A program made the position numbers and the translations under genes. The notes under the pieces are model-generated. The model worked only from the letters and a program-made list of their open reading frames with translations, did not search any database and was not told the origin of the DNA. Shown one piece after another: positions 1-6,162 of a stretch of DNA of 8,597 bases. The DNA is taken from the NCBI GenBank assembly GCA_937880065.1, contig CALFMA010000024.1, positions 1 through 8,597 on the forward strand. The letters are read 5' to 3'. Origin of the DNA: an uncultured Ruminococcus sp. Its GTDB lineage: Bacteria > Bacillota_A > Clostridia > Oscillospirales > Ruminococcaceae. How positions within the stretch are numbered: the stretch's first letter is position 1; the number at the start of each line of letters is the position of its first letter.

Positions 1-2
1 AA

Positions 3-350
3 GAAACTTTTGATAATTATTCAACAACATATCATCAAGCTCTAGCATTTTGGGAAGTTGGAACAAAAGCAAAAGTTGATGTTTTATTTGCTCAAACCAA
101 CATGGAAGAAGCAAGAGCAAGTTTAATCGCAGCTGAAAATAATGTTGATATTGAGTGTTTTGAGGCTATGGTTAAAATTGCAAAGTCAGCGGAGGTTAGT
201 GCATATAAGGTTGACAAAGTATGGTGGCTTATTTGTTCGGGCAATTTTTATAGATATAATGTTAAATTGCCATTAGCAGGAAGCCCTAAATTGAAAGAAA
301 ACTTTATATCTGAACTAAAAAAGAATTTCAATGATTTGAATAGTTACTGA
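3..350 (+). CDS. 3' end of an unrecognised protein (partial at window start)
   Basis: The frame is open from base 3 to a TGA at 348-350 and gives 115 residues with no stop. The 5' end of the gene lies outside the window. The internal ATG at 102 has no ribosome binding site in front of it, and the frame continues upstream, so it is not the start. The visible protein is soluble-looking. It has a helical first half containing AxxAxxNNVDIE-type acidic stretches, then an aromatic patch (VDKVWWLICSGNFYRY) that reads like a short beta hairpin, and ends in a Lys/Asn-rich tail (KKNFNDLNSY). There is no signal peptide, membrane segment or metal-binding motif in the visible part. I do not recognise the family. 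The next gene starts 46 bases after the stop on the same strand, so co-transcription is possible, although a hairpin lies between them. Confidence 0.6.
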   Translation, partial: ETFDNYSTTYHQALAFWEVGTKAKVDVLFAQTNMEEARASLIAAENNVDIECFEAMVKIAKSAEVSAYKVDKVWWLICSGNFYRYNVKLPLAGSPKLKENFISELKKNFNDLNSY

Positions 351-375
351 GCAGTCTTTCGGGAATGCTCAGTAA
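344..375 (+). terminator. Hairpin overlapping the stop codon of the first gene
   Basis: TTACTGAGCA at 344-353 pairs perfectly with TGCTCAGTAA at 366-375, giving a 10-bp stem. Inside the 12-base loop, T355-A364, C356-G363 and T357-G362 can also pair around a UUCG tetraloop (358-361). The stem includes the last codon and the TGA of the upstream gene. The sequence after it (AATTTG from 375) has only a short T run, so it would be a weak intrinsic terminator, an mRNA-stabilising hairpin or an attenuator before the NifX-like gene. Confidence 0.5.
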
Positions 376-396
376 ATTTGTATTGAAGGTGAAAAA

Positions 397-744
397 ATGA
401 TAATAGCTGTGGTTGTAACTATGACAGACGAAGACATCATAGAAACATATGACGGGTATATTAATTATTGTAAAATATATACTGTTGATAATGGAAAAAT
501 TGTTTCAAAAGAACTTGTAAGCCTTAACTTTCAATGTGGAAAGACAGGCATATTGGTGAATAAATATAAAATCAATTATCTGATATGCGGCAGTTTCCCG
601 TCAGAAAAATTAGAAACTCGCCAGCCAAAAGATTGGCATCAATATGGAGTTCAAGCATTTTATGGTGCATATGGCAGTGCAGATGAAGCAGTTGAATTGT
701 TTTTGCAAACATATTATTTTACATTACCGGGTGTAATCAAATAA
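397..744 (+). CDS. Stand-alone NifX/NifB-type (DiNase FeMo-co domain) small protein
   Basis: This is a 115-residue protein whose whole length fits the dinitrogenase iron-molybdenum cofactor biosynthesis domain (PF02579). It begins with the strand MIIAVVVT, continues with YCKIYTVDNGKIVSKELVS (about 24-42) and YLICGSFPSE (61-70), and ends with YGVQAFYGAYGSADEAVELFLQ (83-104), the usual VY.G..G..EEA...F signature. In the family this fold carries Fe-S or Fe-Mo clusters or their precursors, and many stand-alone copies have no link to nitrogen fixation. Cysteines are at 25, 47 and 64. The His/Cys-rich loop seen in many members is not obvious. The start is set by GAAGGTG at 385-391, five bases before the ATG. 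No nif genes are nearby and the partner is unknown. The family call is fairly firm, the function open. Confidence 0.7.
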   Translation: MIIAVVVTMTDEDIIETYDGYINYCKIYTVDNGKIVSKELVSLNFQCGKTGILVNKYKINYLICGSFPSEKLETRQPKDWHQYGVQAFYGAYGSADEAVELFLQTYYFTLPGVIK

Positions 745-753
745 CTCCAAACA

Positions 754-797
754 TTAAAGGGACAAGCGTTTCATTTTCGCCTGTCCCTTAAAATTTT
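754..797. terminator. Hairpin between convergent genes, probably bidirectional
   Basis: AAGGGACA at 757-764 pairs with TGTCCCTT at 782-789. After one A-C mismatch, GCG (766-768) pairs with CGC (778-780), leaving a nine-base T-rich loop. On the plus strand AAAATTTT follows the stem. On the minus strand TTTAATGTTT follows. It sits in the 62-base gap between the stops of the NifX-like gene and the methyltransferase, so it can end transcripts from both sides. Confidence 0.7.
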
Positions 798-806
798 GCG
801 GATATA

Positions 807-1604
807 TCAGTTTTTCTTTCCCACAATTATAACGTGGTTGCTGCTGCCGAGAGTTGATTTTTCACGGCATACGGAATAGTGATAATCGCACCATATTCTG
901 AACTGCTCCTTGCTCCACTGATCAACCTTTTCACGGAATTGTGGAGTGCAGCCGTCCTGTGCAAAGTGGTCGGTAACTGTCAGACCATGCTCCTTATAAA
1001 GCTGCTCCATTTCATCAACTGATGAGTAATAAGTATCAGTCCAAAAGCATTTTTCATCATCGTGGCGGAGAATTCCCGTAGATATCAGCTGTTTTGCAAG
1101 GTCAGCGTCAAGGAAATAATCGTTCTCCATTGCGATAAACTGGAAAATATAATATCTTGGAATATATGCCGTTGCAAGAATTCCGCCCTTTTTCAGCACA
1201 CGGAGGCTTTCTTTCATACATTGCACTCTTTTTTCCTCGTCAATCAGATGATAAAAAGGCCCCATATTCAGAACAACATCAAAGCTTTCGTCCTCGTAAA
1301 TGCTCATATCGCAGGCATCAAGCACCGCTGTTTTCACGTTATATCCCTTTTCTGCAATGATTTTATCCATAATTTCAACGTGGCGGGGAGTTATATCTGT
1401 TGCGGTCACTTCGTGTCCCTGATCCGCAAGATGAAAGGCATAAATTCCAGTTCCTGCGGCACAATCGAGGATTTTTTTGCTGCCGTCAAAAAGCTCGTCA
1501 AATATTCTTGATGTTGTGATATATTCAATTCTTCTTGCGTTATTGGTGGACAATCTGTCCTCCTCACGGTAGTTTTCGTAATTTTCAACTACATAGTTTT
1601 TCAT
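807..1604 (-). CDS. Class I SAM-dependent methyltransferase
   Basis: This 265-residue protein has a Rossmann-type methyltransferase core. Motif I is ILDCAAGTG (45-53), followed by the ribose-binding acid in ATD (D70), a VLDACDM segment with D96, the strand FDVVLNMGPFYHL (108-120), and LRVLKKGGILATAYIP (135-149). The best match is the Methyltransf_11/25 group (COG2226-like), which methylates small molecules, quinones or rRNA, and the substrate cannot be told. The C-terminal about 110 residues carry many aromatic and acidic residues and probably form a substrate cap. An ATG eight codons upstream (1628) is in frame, but the AAGGAG at 1611-1616, six bases before ATG 1604, decides the start. It is the last gene of the five-gene minus operon. 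Its ATG overlaps the TGA of the preceding acetyltransferase as ATGA, so translational coupling is likely. Confidence 0.88.
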   Translation of the reverse strand: MKNYVVENYENYREEDRLSTNNARRIEYITTSRIFDELFDGSKKILDCAAGTGIYAFHLADQGHEVTATDITPRHVEIMDKIIAEKGYNVKTAVLDACDMSIYEDESFDVVLNMGPFYHLIDEEKRVQCMKESLRVLKKGGILATAYIPRYYIFQFIAMENDYFLDADLAKQLISTGILRHDDEKCFWTDTYYSSVDEMEQLYKEHGLTVTDHFAQDGCTPQFREKVDQWSKEQFRIWCDYHYSVCREKSTLGSSNHVIIVGKKN

Positions 1605-2146
1605 AATTTTCTCCTTATGCAATAGCACACTTCTCCGTGGGGCAGCTGATTTTCTCTGTGGAATCGTTCCACATTGTCGGTTATTTCCATAGCCGATTTT
1701 TCAAGTACTCTCCCCGATTTTGTATTTTCAATTCTGTGATATGCTTCAAGTTTTGTAAAATCCGTATTACTAAATGTGTAGTCAATCACGCCTTGCAAAG
1801 CCTCTCCTGCATATCCCCTGCCCCAGAATTTTTTGCCGATGCAATACTCAATTTCCGCTGTATTGCAGTCGGGATATACACGGCAAAAGGCAATCTGCCC
1901 TATACATTCGCCGCAGTCTTTCTCAATAATTGCCCAGCGGTAAAAATCAGCATTGCCGTATTTTTCCACATATTCCCCCACAAGCTTTTCCACCTGCGGC
2001 AGGGTTGTATAAACTGGCTCGCCGTATTCGCTCTGAATATCCTCATCGGCTATCCAGTTTCGGAGCATATCACCGCAATCCGCCATAGCAAACGGTCTGC
2101 ATATAAGGCGTGGAGTTTCAAATGGTTTTGTGGCTGTGTGTGGCAT
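1601..2146 (-). CDS. GNAT N-acetyltransferase, RimJ/RimL-like
   Basis: The 181-residue protein opens with ETPRLICRPF (10-19), typical of the RimJ/RimL/YdaF branch of the GNAT superfamily. That branch transfers acetyl groups from acetyl-CoA to protein N-termini or small amines. The acetyl-CoA-binding loop is FWGRGYAGEAL (107-117), preceded by the strand AEIEYCIG (97-104). The late conserved element NTKSGRVLEK (141-150) is also present. The usual Gly-Phe after LEK is replaced by SAMEI. Start: a GTG at 2176 is in frame but has no ribosome binding site, whereas TGGGAG at 2155-2160 lies eight bases before ATG 2146, so I use 2146. It begins four bases after the HAD gene's stop and overlaps the methyltransferase start by four bases. 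The substrate is unknown. Confidence 0.87.
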   Translation of the reverse strand: MPHTATKPFETPRLICRPFAMADCGDMLRNWIADEDIQSEYGEPVYTTLPQVEKLVGEYVEKYGNADFYRWAIIEKDCGECIGQIAFCRVYPDCNTAEIEYCIGKKFWGRGYAGEALQGVIDYTFSNTDFTKLEAYHRIENTKSGRVLEKSAMEITDNVERFHRENQLPHGEVCYCIRRKL

Positions 2147-2150
2147 TATA

Positions 2151-2777
2151 TCAGCTCCCAGAATTAAGTAATTCACTAATATCAGTTATTTCATAATCGG
2201 AAATATAGTTTCTGTTTAATGGCTTCTGAACAGCGAATAAGCCCTGAACAATCCTCACCGTTTTCATACCGATATTTTTTGCAGGAAAAATATCATTTTC
2301 CAATCTGTCGCCAATCATTACAGTCTCATTTGGCAGACAATCTGCCAATTTCAATGCTCTTTCAAATAATTTTTCATTTGGTTTGGAAAGATTTTCGCAT
2401 TCAGATAAAAGACAGATTTTGAAAAAATCGTATAGACCGTCTTTTTTCAATCGTTCTAATGTTTCTTTTGGCTGATTGGCTATAATTCCTAAGTTGTATG
2501 AAACCGAAAGCTTTTTTATAACATTAAGTACGTTTGGATACAACATTTCATTCTTATTTGAATACGGTTCATTTTCAGTTATACCAAAGCTATTTCGTGC
2601 GGCTGTAAATGGTGATGCTGCATATTCCGCAGCAGCCCTCTGCATCTCTCTGTAAAACACATCATAAGTTATGTCTGAATTGATTTTTTTAAGAAGTTTT
2701 TCAACACGTTCTTTATCGGACAATGTTTCGTCATAAATCGTTCCGCCCAAATCAAAAAACAGCCATTTTATTTTCAT
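2151..2777 (-). CDS. HAD-superfamily hydrolase with altered catalytic motifs
   Basis: The 208-residue protein has the haloacid dehalogenase fold. Motif I is FFDLGGTIYD (7-16) with the nucleophile Asp9, a helical cap follows (about 17-80), then motif II GIIANQ (97-102), motif III Lys132 in SKPNEKLFERAL, and motif IV GDRLENDIFPAKNIGMKT (156-173) with Asp157 and Asp162. Most family members are phosphatases acting on small phosphorylated metabolites. Two usual catalytic positions differ: the general acid/base Asp two residues after Asp9 is Gly11, and the Ser/Thr of motif II is Ala100. DLGGT occurs in other HAD proteins, so loss of activity is not certain. The start is supported by AAGGAG six bases upstream. 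The gene lies three bases after the kinase gene, which suggests a functional pairing of kinase and phosphatase. Confidence 0.85.
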   Translation of the reverse strand: MKIKWLFFDLGGTIYDETLSDKERVEKLLKKINSDITYDVFYREMQRAAAEYAASPFTAARNSFGITENEPYSNKNEMLYPNVLNVIKKLSVSYNLGIIANQPKETLERLKKDGLYDFFKICLLSECENLSKPNEKLFERALKLADCLPNETVMIGDRLENDIFPAKNIGMKTVRIVQGLFAVQKPLNRNYISDYEITDISELLNSGS

Positions 2778-2780
2778 AAA

Positions 2781-3398
2781 CTACTCCTTTATGATGTAAT
2801 CTGCATTTTCAGCAGGTGAACACACAGCAGTATAATGATGTTCAGCGGGGAAATAACGATTGTCATACTTCGCCTTAATCTGCTCTTTATTTCCGATATA
2901 TCCGTCACGTTCAAGAACTCGGTCAAGTCGGATTTCTTCGGGAATGTCAATATATATCATATAATCAAACACGTCTTTTAGTTCATTTCTTTGTAAAAAT
3001 ACACCTTCAATTATAACAATACTTCCTACAGATACGTTTATCTTGTTGAGGAAATATGTATCATTATCCTTATCATAAATCTCGATTTCAGTTATAAAAT
3101 CACTGTTGCTTTTTAGCGGGGCGATAACCTTATTTAACAAATAATCATATCGCCATTGGAGATTATAGTAACATTCCCATTCGGCATAATTATCATTGTA
3201 TCTTACTGCTCTTGGATGAATAAAATCGTCTATATGAATTAATGTGACGCTGTATTTTTCATCTTTCAAAAGCTTGCAAAGTTCCTCTGAAATGGTGCTT
3301 TTGCCTGCTCCTCCTAAACCGTCAATGCCGATAATAAGCGTATTGTTAGGATTATGCAGTTTTTTAATCTGTTCTGTAATTTCTAATGTTTTCATCAT
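2781..3398 (-). CDS. Uridine-kinase-like P-loop NTPase/kinase
   Basis: The 205-residue protein carries a Walker A loop GIDGLGGAGKST (24-35), an IDDF segment (56-59) as in the uridine kinase/phosphoribulokinase family, a Walker-B-like strand IVIIEGVFL (127-135), the strand MIYIDIP (147-153), and a basic LxxRVLERDG lid segment (158-166). Proteins of this type phosphorylate a nucleoside or related small alcohol with ATP. The length matches bacterial uridine kinases (about 210), but the sequence lacks the typical udk substrate-binding motifs I could recall, so the substrate is left open. Two adjacent ATGs (3398 and 3395) follow AAGGAG (3403-3408) at four and seven bases, and either may be used. 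It follows the first GNAT gene by 34 bases and precedes the HAD gene by three. Confidence 0.82.
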   Translation of the reverse strand: MMKTLEITEQIKKLHNPNNTLIIGIDGLGGAGKSTISEELCKLLKDEKYSVTLIHIDDFIHPRAVRYNDNYAEWECYYNLQWRYDYLLNKVIAPLKSNSDFITEIEIYDKDNDTYFLNKINVSVGSIVIIEGVFLQRNELKDVFDYMIYIDIPEEIRLDRVLERDGYIGNKEQIKAKYDNRYFPAEHHYTAVCSPAENADYIIKE

Positions 3399-3432
3399 TT
3401 TTCTCCTTATTGAATTTTTTTCAAATAAAGTA

Positions 3433-3900
3433 TTATATTATTTTCTCCATAACATCATAGCACAGAAAATCGCCGTTATCCGTTTCAATAGTGTGATATT
3501 CCGTGAAAACATAGCCTCTTTTCAGGTAAATCGGCTTTGCAGACAATGATGCGTCAATTATAATTTTGCTGTAATTTTCAGTGGCTTTCTTCTCGGCAAA
3601 ATCAAGCAGTCTGCCGCCATAGCCTTTTCCCTGAAATTGCGGCAAAACAAAAAGGCGGCATATTTCGTTTTCCTTGACAGTAACAGTTCCCACGGCATTA
3701 TCATTTTCATATAAAATATAGACAATACCCTTTTCAATGTCGTTTTTTATATTATTCTCATTGTGGTGGCTGAGGAAAAATCCCACCGCACCTTTAGGGT
3801 AATATTTGGGATATACGCTGTTTATTGTCTGTTCTGTTATTGCTCTTACAGTTTTTGTATCACATAAATCTGCGGAGTATAAGCCGTTATATATAAGCAT
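3433..3900 (-). CDS. GNAT N-acetyltransferase, first gene of the minus operon
   Basis: This 155-residue protein is a compact GNAT-fold acetyltransferase. The central strand CRLFVLPQFQGKGYGGRLLDFAEKKA (81-106) contains the acetyl-CoA pyrophosphate-binding motif QGKGYGG (90-96). It is followed by IIIDASLSAKPIYLKRGY (113-130), the standard motif B in which the YLKRGY segment closes the site. The N-terminal third (YPKYYPKGAVGFFLSHH) resembles the acceptor-side region of the PhnO/ElaA-like and general Acetyltransf_1 group. It likely acetylates an amine on a small molecule, with the target unknown. ATG 3900 has GGAGG at 3910-3914 nine bases before it, and a consensus promoter lies just upstream. 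As the promoter-proximal gene it should be the most strongly transcribed of the five. Confidence 0.87.
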   Translation of the reverse strand: MLIYNGLYSADLCDTKTVRAITEQTINSVYPKYYPKGAVGFFLSHHNENNIKNDIEKGIVYILYENDNAVGTVTVKENEICRLFVLPQFQGKGYGGRLLDFAEKKATENYSKIIIDASLSAKPIYLKRGYVFTEYHTIETDNGDFLCYDVMEKII

Positions 3901-3931
3901 AATTATCTACCTCCGAAAATATATTTCGATT

Positions 3932-3960
3932 ATTATAACATAAATATTTCCAGATGTCAA
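3932..3960 (-). promoter_or_regulatory. Consensus SigA promoter for the five-gene minus operon
   Basis: On the minus strand the -35 box TTGACA (3955-3960) and -10 box TATAAT (3932-3937) match consensus fully with a 17-base spacer. TGT directly before the -10 adds an extended -10 element. Transcription would start near 3925, leaving a leader of about 25 bases before the GNAT start codon. Confidence 0.88.
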
Positions 3961-3977
3961 GGCTTTTCGTTAAACTA

Positions 3978-4006
3978 TTGACAAATTATGAACACCATGT
4001 TATAAT
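3978..4006 (+). promoter_or_regulatory. Consensus SigA promoter for the membrane protein / O-antigen ligase pair
   Basis: TTGACA (3978-3983) and TATAAT (4001-4006) are separated by exactly 17 bases, and TGT precedes the -10 as an extended element. The start would be near 4013, about 22 bases before the ATG at 4035. The ATG at 3954, in frame with the downstream gene, lies upstream of this promoter and is therefore not the translation start. Confidence 0.88.
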
Positions 4007-4034
4007 GTATATATCAAAAATGGAGGGAAAAGCT

Positions 4035-4688
4035 ATGAAATTCAACCCCTATTACAATAAACAGATTTCAATTGATGACCTTGATTACATAACCGAAGAA
4101 AATATCCGCACTCATTCTCTGAATGTAACTTCTGATAAAATGTATAAAGAGGCTCACGATTTCAACGACCATATGTTTGAAATGCAAAAAAAGCGTGAAA
4201 TCTATGTCCGTGACCTATGGAAAGTTTTAATCTTCAACTGTCTTGCATTTATAGCTATTATTTATTTCACTTTGTGCTTTGGCAGTCTGGATTTTCTTAA
4301 CACAGACATTTTATCGCCCTGTTATAAAATAAGCAACAGCATTTCATTCTGTGTTTTGTCCCTTAATCTTATATTTCTCGTTTTTATTTATTTTGTATTT
4401 ATAAAAAAACAATACGGCTTAAAAACTGCCATTGGAATTTTAATTTTTGCAGTTCCCATGAATACTGTTTCTATACTGCTTATTGTTTTCAATATTATTC
4501 TGCTTAAACCGCTGAAAAAACATCACGACGCCATAAAAAATGATGCGGGCTACCCTTATTTTATCCCCCTCGAACTCACATTTTTCGATGAAGCGGCTAT
4601 GGAAAAAGCTAAAAAATCCGTCCGTGAGTATAGGTTCGAGGACTATCAAATTGATTCGAATACTGAAATGGGTATACCCGAATTATAA
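4035..4688 (+). CDS. Unrecognised three-helix membrane protein
   Basis: I do not recognise this 217-residue protein. It has a charged N-terminal domain of about 60 residues (MKFNPYYNKQISIDDLDYITEEN... rich in Asp/Glu/His). Three strongly hydrophobic segments follow at about 62-83, 103-123 and 131-158, and then a cytoplasmic-looking C-terminal tail of about 60 residues with KKHHDAIKND and AMEKAKKSVREYRFEDYQ. There is no signal peptide or catalytic motif I can name. The start is fixed by GGAGG at 4022-4026, eight bases before the ATG, and by the promoter just upstream. It is the first gene of a two-gene unit, with its stop 14 bases before the O-antigen ligase-family gene. A supporting role for that enzyme (assembly or membrane partner) is only inference. 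Confidence 0.8.
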   Translation: MKFNPYYNKQISIDDLDYITEENIRTHSLNVTSDKMYKEAHDFNDHMFEMQKKREIYVRDLWKVLIFNCLAFIAIIYFTLCFGSLDFLNTDILSPCYKISNSISFCVLSLNLIFLVFIYFVFIKKQYGLKTAIGILIFAVPMNTVSILLIVFNIILLKPLKKHHDAIKNDAGYPYFIPLELTFFDEAAMEKAKKSVREYRFEDYQIDSNTEMGIPEL

Positions 4689-4702
4689 AGAAAGACAGTT
4701 TT

Positions 4703-6055
4703 ATGAAAGCACAATTAAAAGCCGTAATGAAGTCAAAAACTATAAGGGAAGCATTTGAACTTCTCCCATGGAGTTTTATTGAAGCATTCGCCGCAATACC
4801 CACTGCTATGTTCATATTTTCAGCTTTAATTGATGTTATTATGATGATAGTAATTGCATATCCCTACCTTTTCCTGTTGGGTGATATGTGGGTATCGTTC
4901 TATATTTTAGGAATTGCAGCTATTCTGCTGTATATCGGCAAATGCTATGTGGAAAAAATAAAGTTTCGGGATATAATAAAACAAAATCTGCCTACATCAT
5001 TTTTTGTTATTATGTCCGTGTTTATATTGATTTCCACAACAGTAAACGGTTGGAACGAATATGCCATACATGGTCATCCAAACCGACATGAAAGCATATT
5101 CGTGTATTTCACCTACTATTTTGTTTTCTTTTTCCTGTCAAGCATTGTCGGAAATGAAAAAATCAAAAAATTCCTCATACATTCGTTCATTGCAATTGCT
5201 CTGATAAGCGGAATATGCGTTGCAATTTCTCTTATCCGTGAATCCCACACATTTGCAATTAAACGACCGGGAGGTGAAGTATGGATTATGGGAATATTCA
5301 ATAATCCAAATCATTATGGCTATTATCTTACGGTTGCTGCTATGTGCAGCGGTGCGTTATTTGCCATTGAAAAGAAAAAAATAATAAAGTGGCTGTGCTT
5401 TGTTTCTTTCGTGGTTAATTTAATTATTCTTCTCAAAAACAATACTTTTGGCTGCTATCTTTCAACTTTCGGCGGTCTTTTATTCCTTTTAATCGTTCTT
5501 GCTCTAATTAACAAGCGTATAGACAAAAACACACTTTTCCTCATTGGAGTATTTATTTCAGTTTCATTTATTTTCAACTTATTTGAACCAACTGTAATCG
5601 GTAACTTTTTACGCTTTGGCTCCGATATTGAAAGCGTTTTTCAGGATAAAGAAAATGCAAAATATGCAGGCACAGGCCGCTGGCCTCTCTGGAAAGAAAC
5701 TATTAAATCTATCATTGAAAAACCATTTTTCGGTCACGGCACAGAAGGTATCCGTGAAAGGCTCCTTGCTGTAAAACCGCTTGAGCGTACCCATAACGAA
5801 TATCTGCAATTAACGGCATTTTACGGAATTCCAGCAGGTATATGCTATCTTTCCGCAATTATGTCCGTATTCATTCACGGACTCAAAAACAAGAAAAAAC
5901 TTAGCAAATATGAAATCGCTGCTCTTGCTGCAGCATTCGCTTACTGCGTTTCCGCATTTTTCGGAAGTTCAAGAACCTACACCGCACCTTATCTTTTCAT
6001 TTTCCTTGGTCTTGGCTTTGGAATCTGCAATAAACAGCAGGCGGAAAAAGAATAA
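4703..6055 (+). CDS. O-antigen ligase / polymerase family membrane protein (Wzy_C)
   Basis: The 450-residue polytopic protein has about 11-12 hydrophobic segments between residues 30 and 442. It carries the Wzy_C (PF04932) signature. FNNPNHYGYYL (199-209) is followed by the large loop with GTGRWPLWKETIKSIIEKPFFGHG (323-346), and then THNEYLQLTAFYGIPAGI (363-380). Arg326 and His364 lie at the positions of the catalytic-loop residues of the family. These enzymes join or polymerise lipid-linked glycans, or in Gram-positives attach polymers or decorate proteins, at the outer face of the membrane. The C-terminus is Lys/Glu-rich and cytoplasmic. There is no strong ribosome binding site (AAAGAAAGA about 8-16 bases upstream), so translation may depend on coupling to the preceding gene. 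No glycosyltransferase, flippase or sugar-nucleotide gene is in the window, so it is an orphan copy. Confidence 0.82.
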   Translation: MKAQLKAVMKSKTIREAFELLPWSFIEAFAAIPTAMFIFSALIDVIMMIVIAYPYLFLLGDMWVSFYILGIAAILLYIGKCYVEKIKFRDIIKQNLPTSFFVIMSVFILISTTVNGWNEYAIHGHPNRHESIFVYFTYYFVFFFLSSIVGNEKIKKFLIHSFIAIALISGICVAISLIRESHTFAIKRPGGEVWIMGIFNNPNHYGYYLTVAAMCSGALFAIEKKKIIKWLCFVSFVVNLIILLKNNTFGCYLSTFGGLLFLLIVLALINKRIDKNTLFLIGVFISVSFIFNLFEPTVIGNFLRFGSDIESVFQDKENAKYAGTGRWPLWKETIKSIIEKPFFGHGTEGIRERLLAVKPLERTHNEYLQLTAFYGIPAGICYLSAIMSVFIHGLKNKKKLSKYEIAALAAAFAYCVSAFFGSSRTYTAPYLFIFLGLGFGICNKQQAEKE

Positions 6056-6069
6056 AACTGACACCGTAC

Positions 6070-6113
6070 AAATTACACCTCAAAGAATTTTTCCAATGAG
6101 GTGTAATTTTTTT
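6070..6113 (+). terminator. Strong intrinsic terminator after the O-antigen ligase-family gene
   Basis: A perfect 13-bp stem is formed by 6070-6082 (AAATTACACCTCA) and 6097-6109 (TGAGGTGTAATTT) around a 14-base loop. The T run 6107-6113 forms the U tract. It closes the 4035-6055 unit and insulates the PadR promoter that begins at 6125. Confidence 0.9.
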
Positions 6114-6120
6114 GCAGATA

Positions 6121-6141
6121 CTACTTGACAAAGCCAAGTAG
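6121..6141 (+). promoter_or_regulatory. PadR operator 1 (overlaps -35 box)
   Basis: This 21-bp dyad has arms CTACTTGAC (6121-6129) and GCCAAGTAG (6133-6141) around AAA. Only one base pair breaks the symmetry (C at 6134 against A at 6128). The -35 box TTGACA (6125-6130) lies within it, so a bound repressor would block RNA polymerase. The arms repeat in operator 2. Assignment to the adjacent PadR protein is inference from position and from the habit of PadR genes to self-repress. Confidence 0.8.
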
Positions 6142-6153
6142 GTGTGATATAAT
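6125..6153 (+). promoter_or_regulatory. Consensus SigA promoter of the padR operon
   Basis: TTGACA (6125-6130) and TATAAT (6148-6153) match consensus, with a 17-base spacer and TGA before the -10 as an extended element. The predicted start is near 6160, giving a leader of about 48 bases. Both operator dyads overlap or abut it. Confidence 0.88.
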
Positions 6154-6162
6154 ATATTCAAG

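Noticed and set aside
397..744. Evidence for nitrogen fixation
   Set aside because: Stand-alone NifX-type domains are common in anaerobes that do not fix nitrogen, and no other nif gene is present.
1062..1511. Long open frames on the plus strand opposite the methyltransferase gene
   Set aside because: They have no ribosome binding site or promoter, and the predicted proteins are rich in Cys, His and Phe in the way typical of antisense reads of real genes. The minus-strand gene has clear family motifs.
807..1604. Methyltransferase as an Erm-type rRNA resistance enzyme
   Set aside because: The sequence lacks the N-terminal QNFL/NxLP pattern of Erm enzymes, and the core fits the general small-molecule Methyltransf_11/25 group instead.
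1637..2167. A 176-codon plus-strand frame opposite the RimJ/RimL-like gene
   Set aside because: The translation matches no family and is biased toward Phe, Cys and Ile. The opposite strand carries a full GNAT protein with a good start.
3432..3437. A TATAAT on the minus strand at the end of the first GNAT gene, as an internal operon promoter
   Set aside because: At 17 bases upstream the -35 position reads CTATGA, with only two matches to consensus. The region is AT-rich, so a chance match is likely.
3932..4006. The inverted repeat ATTATAACAT/ATGTTATAAT as transposon ends or an attachment site
   Set aside because: The repeats coincide exactly with the -10 boxes of two divergent promoters, there is no transposase or target duplication, and promoter function explains them.
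3954..4034. An upstream in-frame ATG extending the three-helix membrane protein by 27 residues
   Set aside because: The -35 and -10 boxes of the promoter lie inside this stretch, so it would not be transcribed from that promoter. The strong GGAGG sits before ATG 4035.
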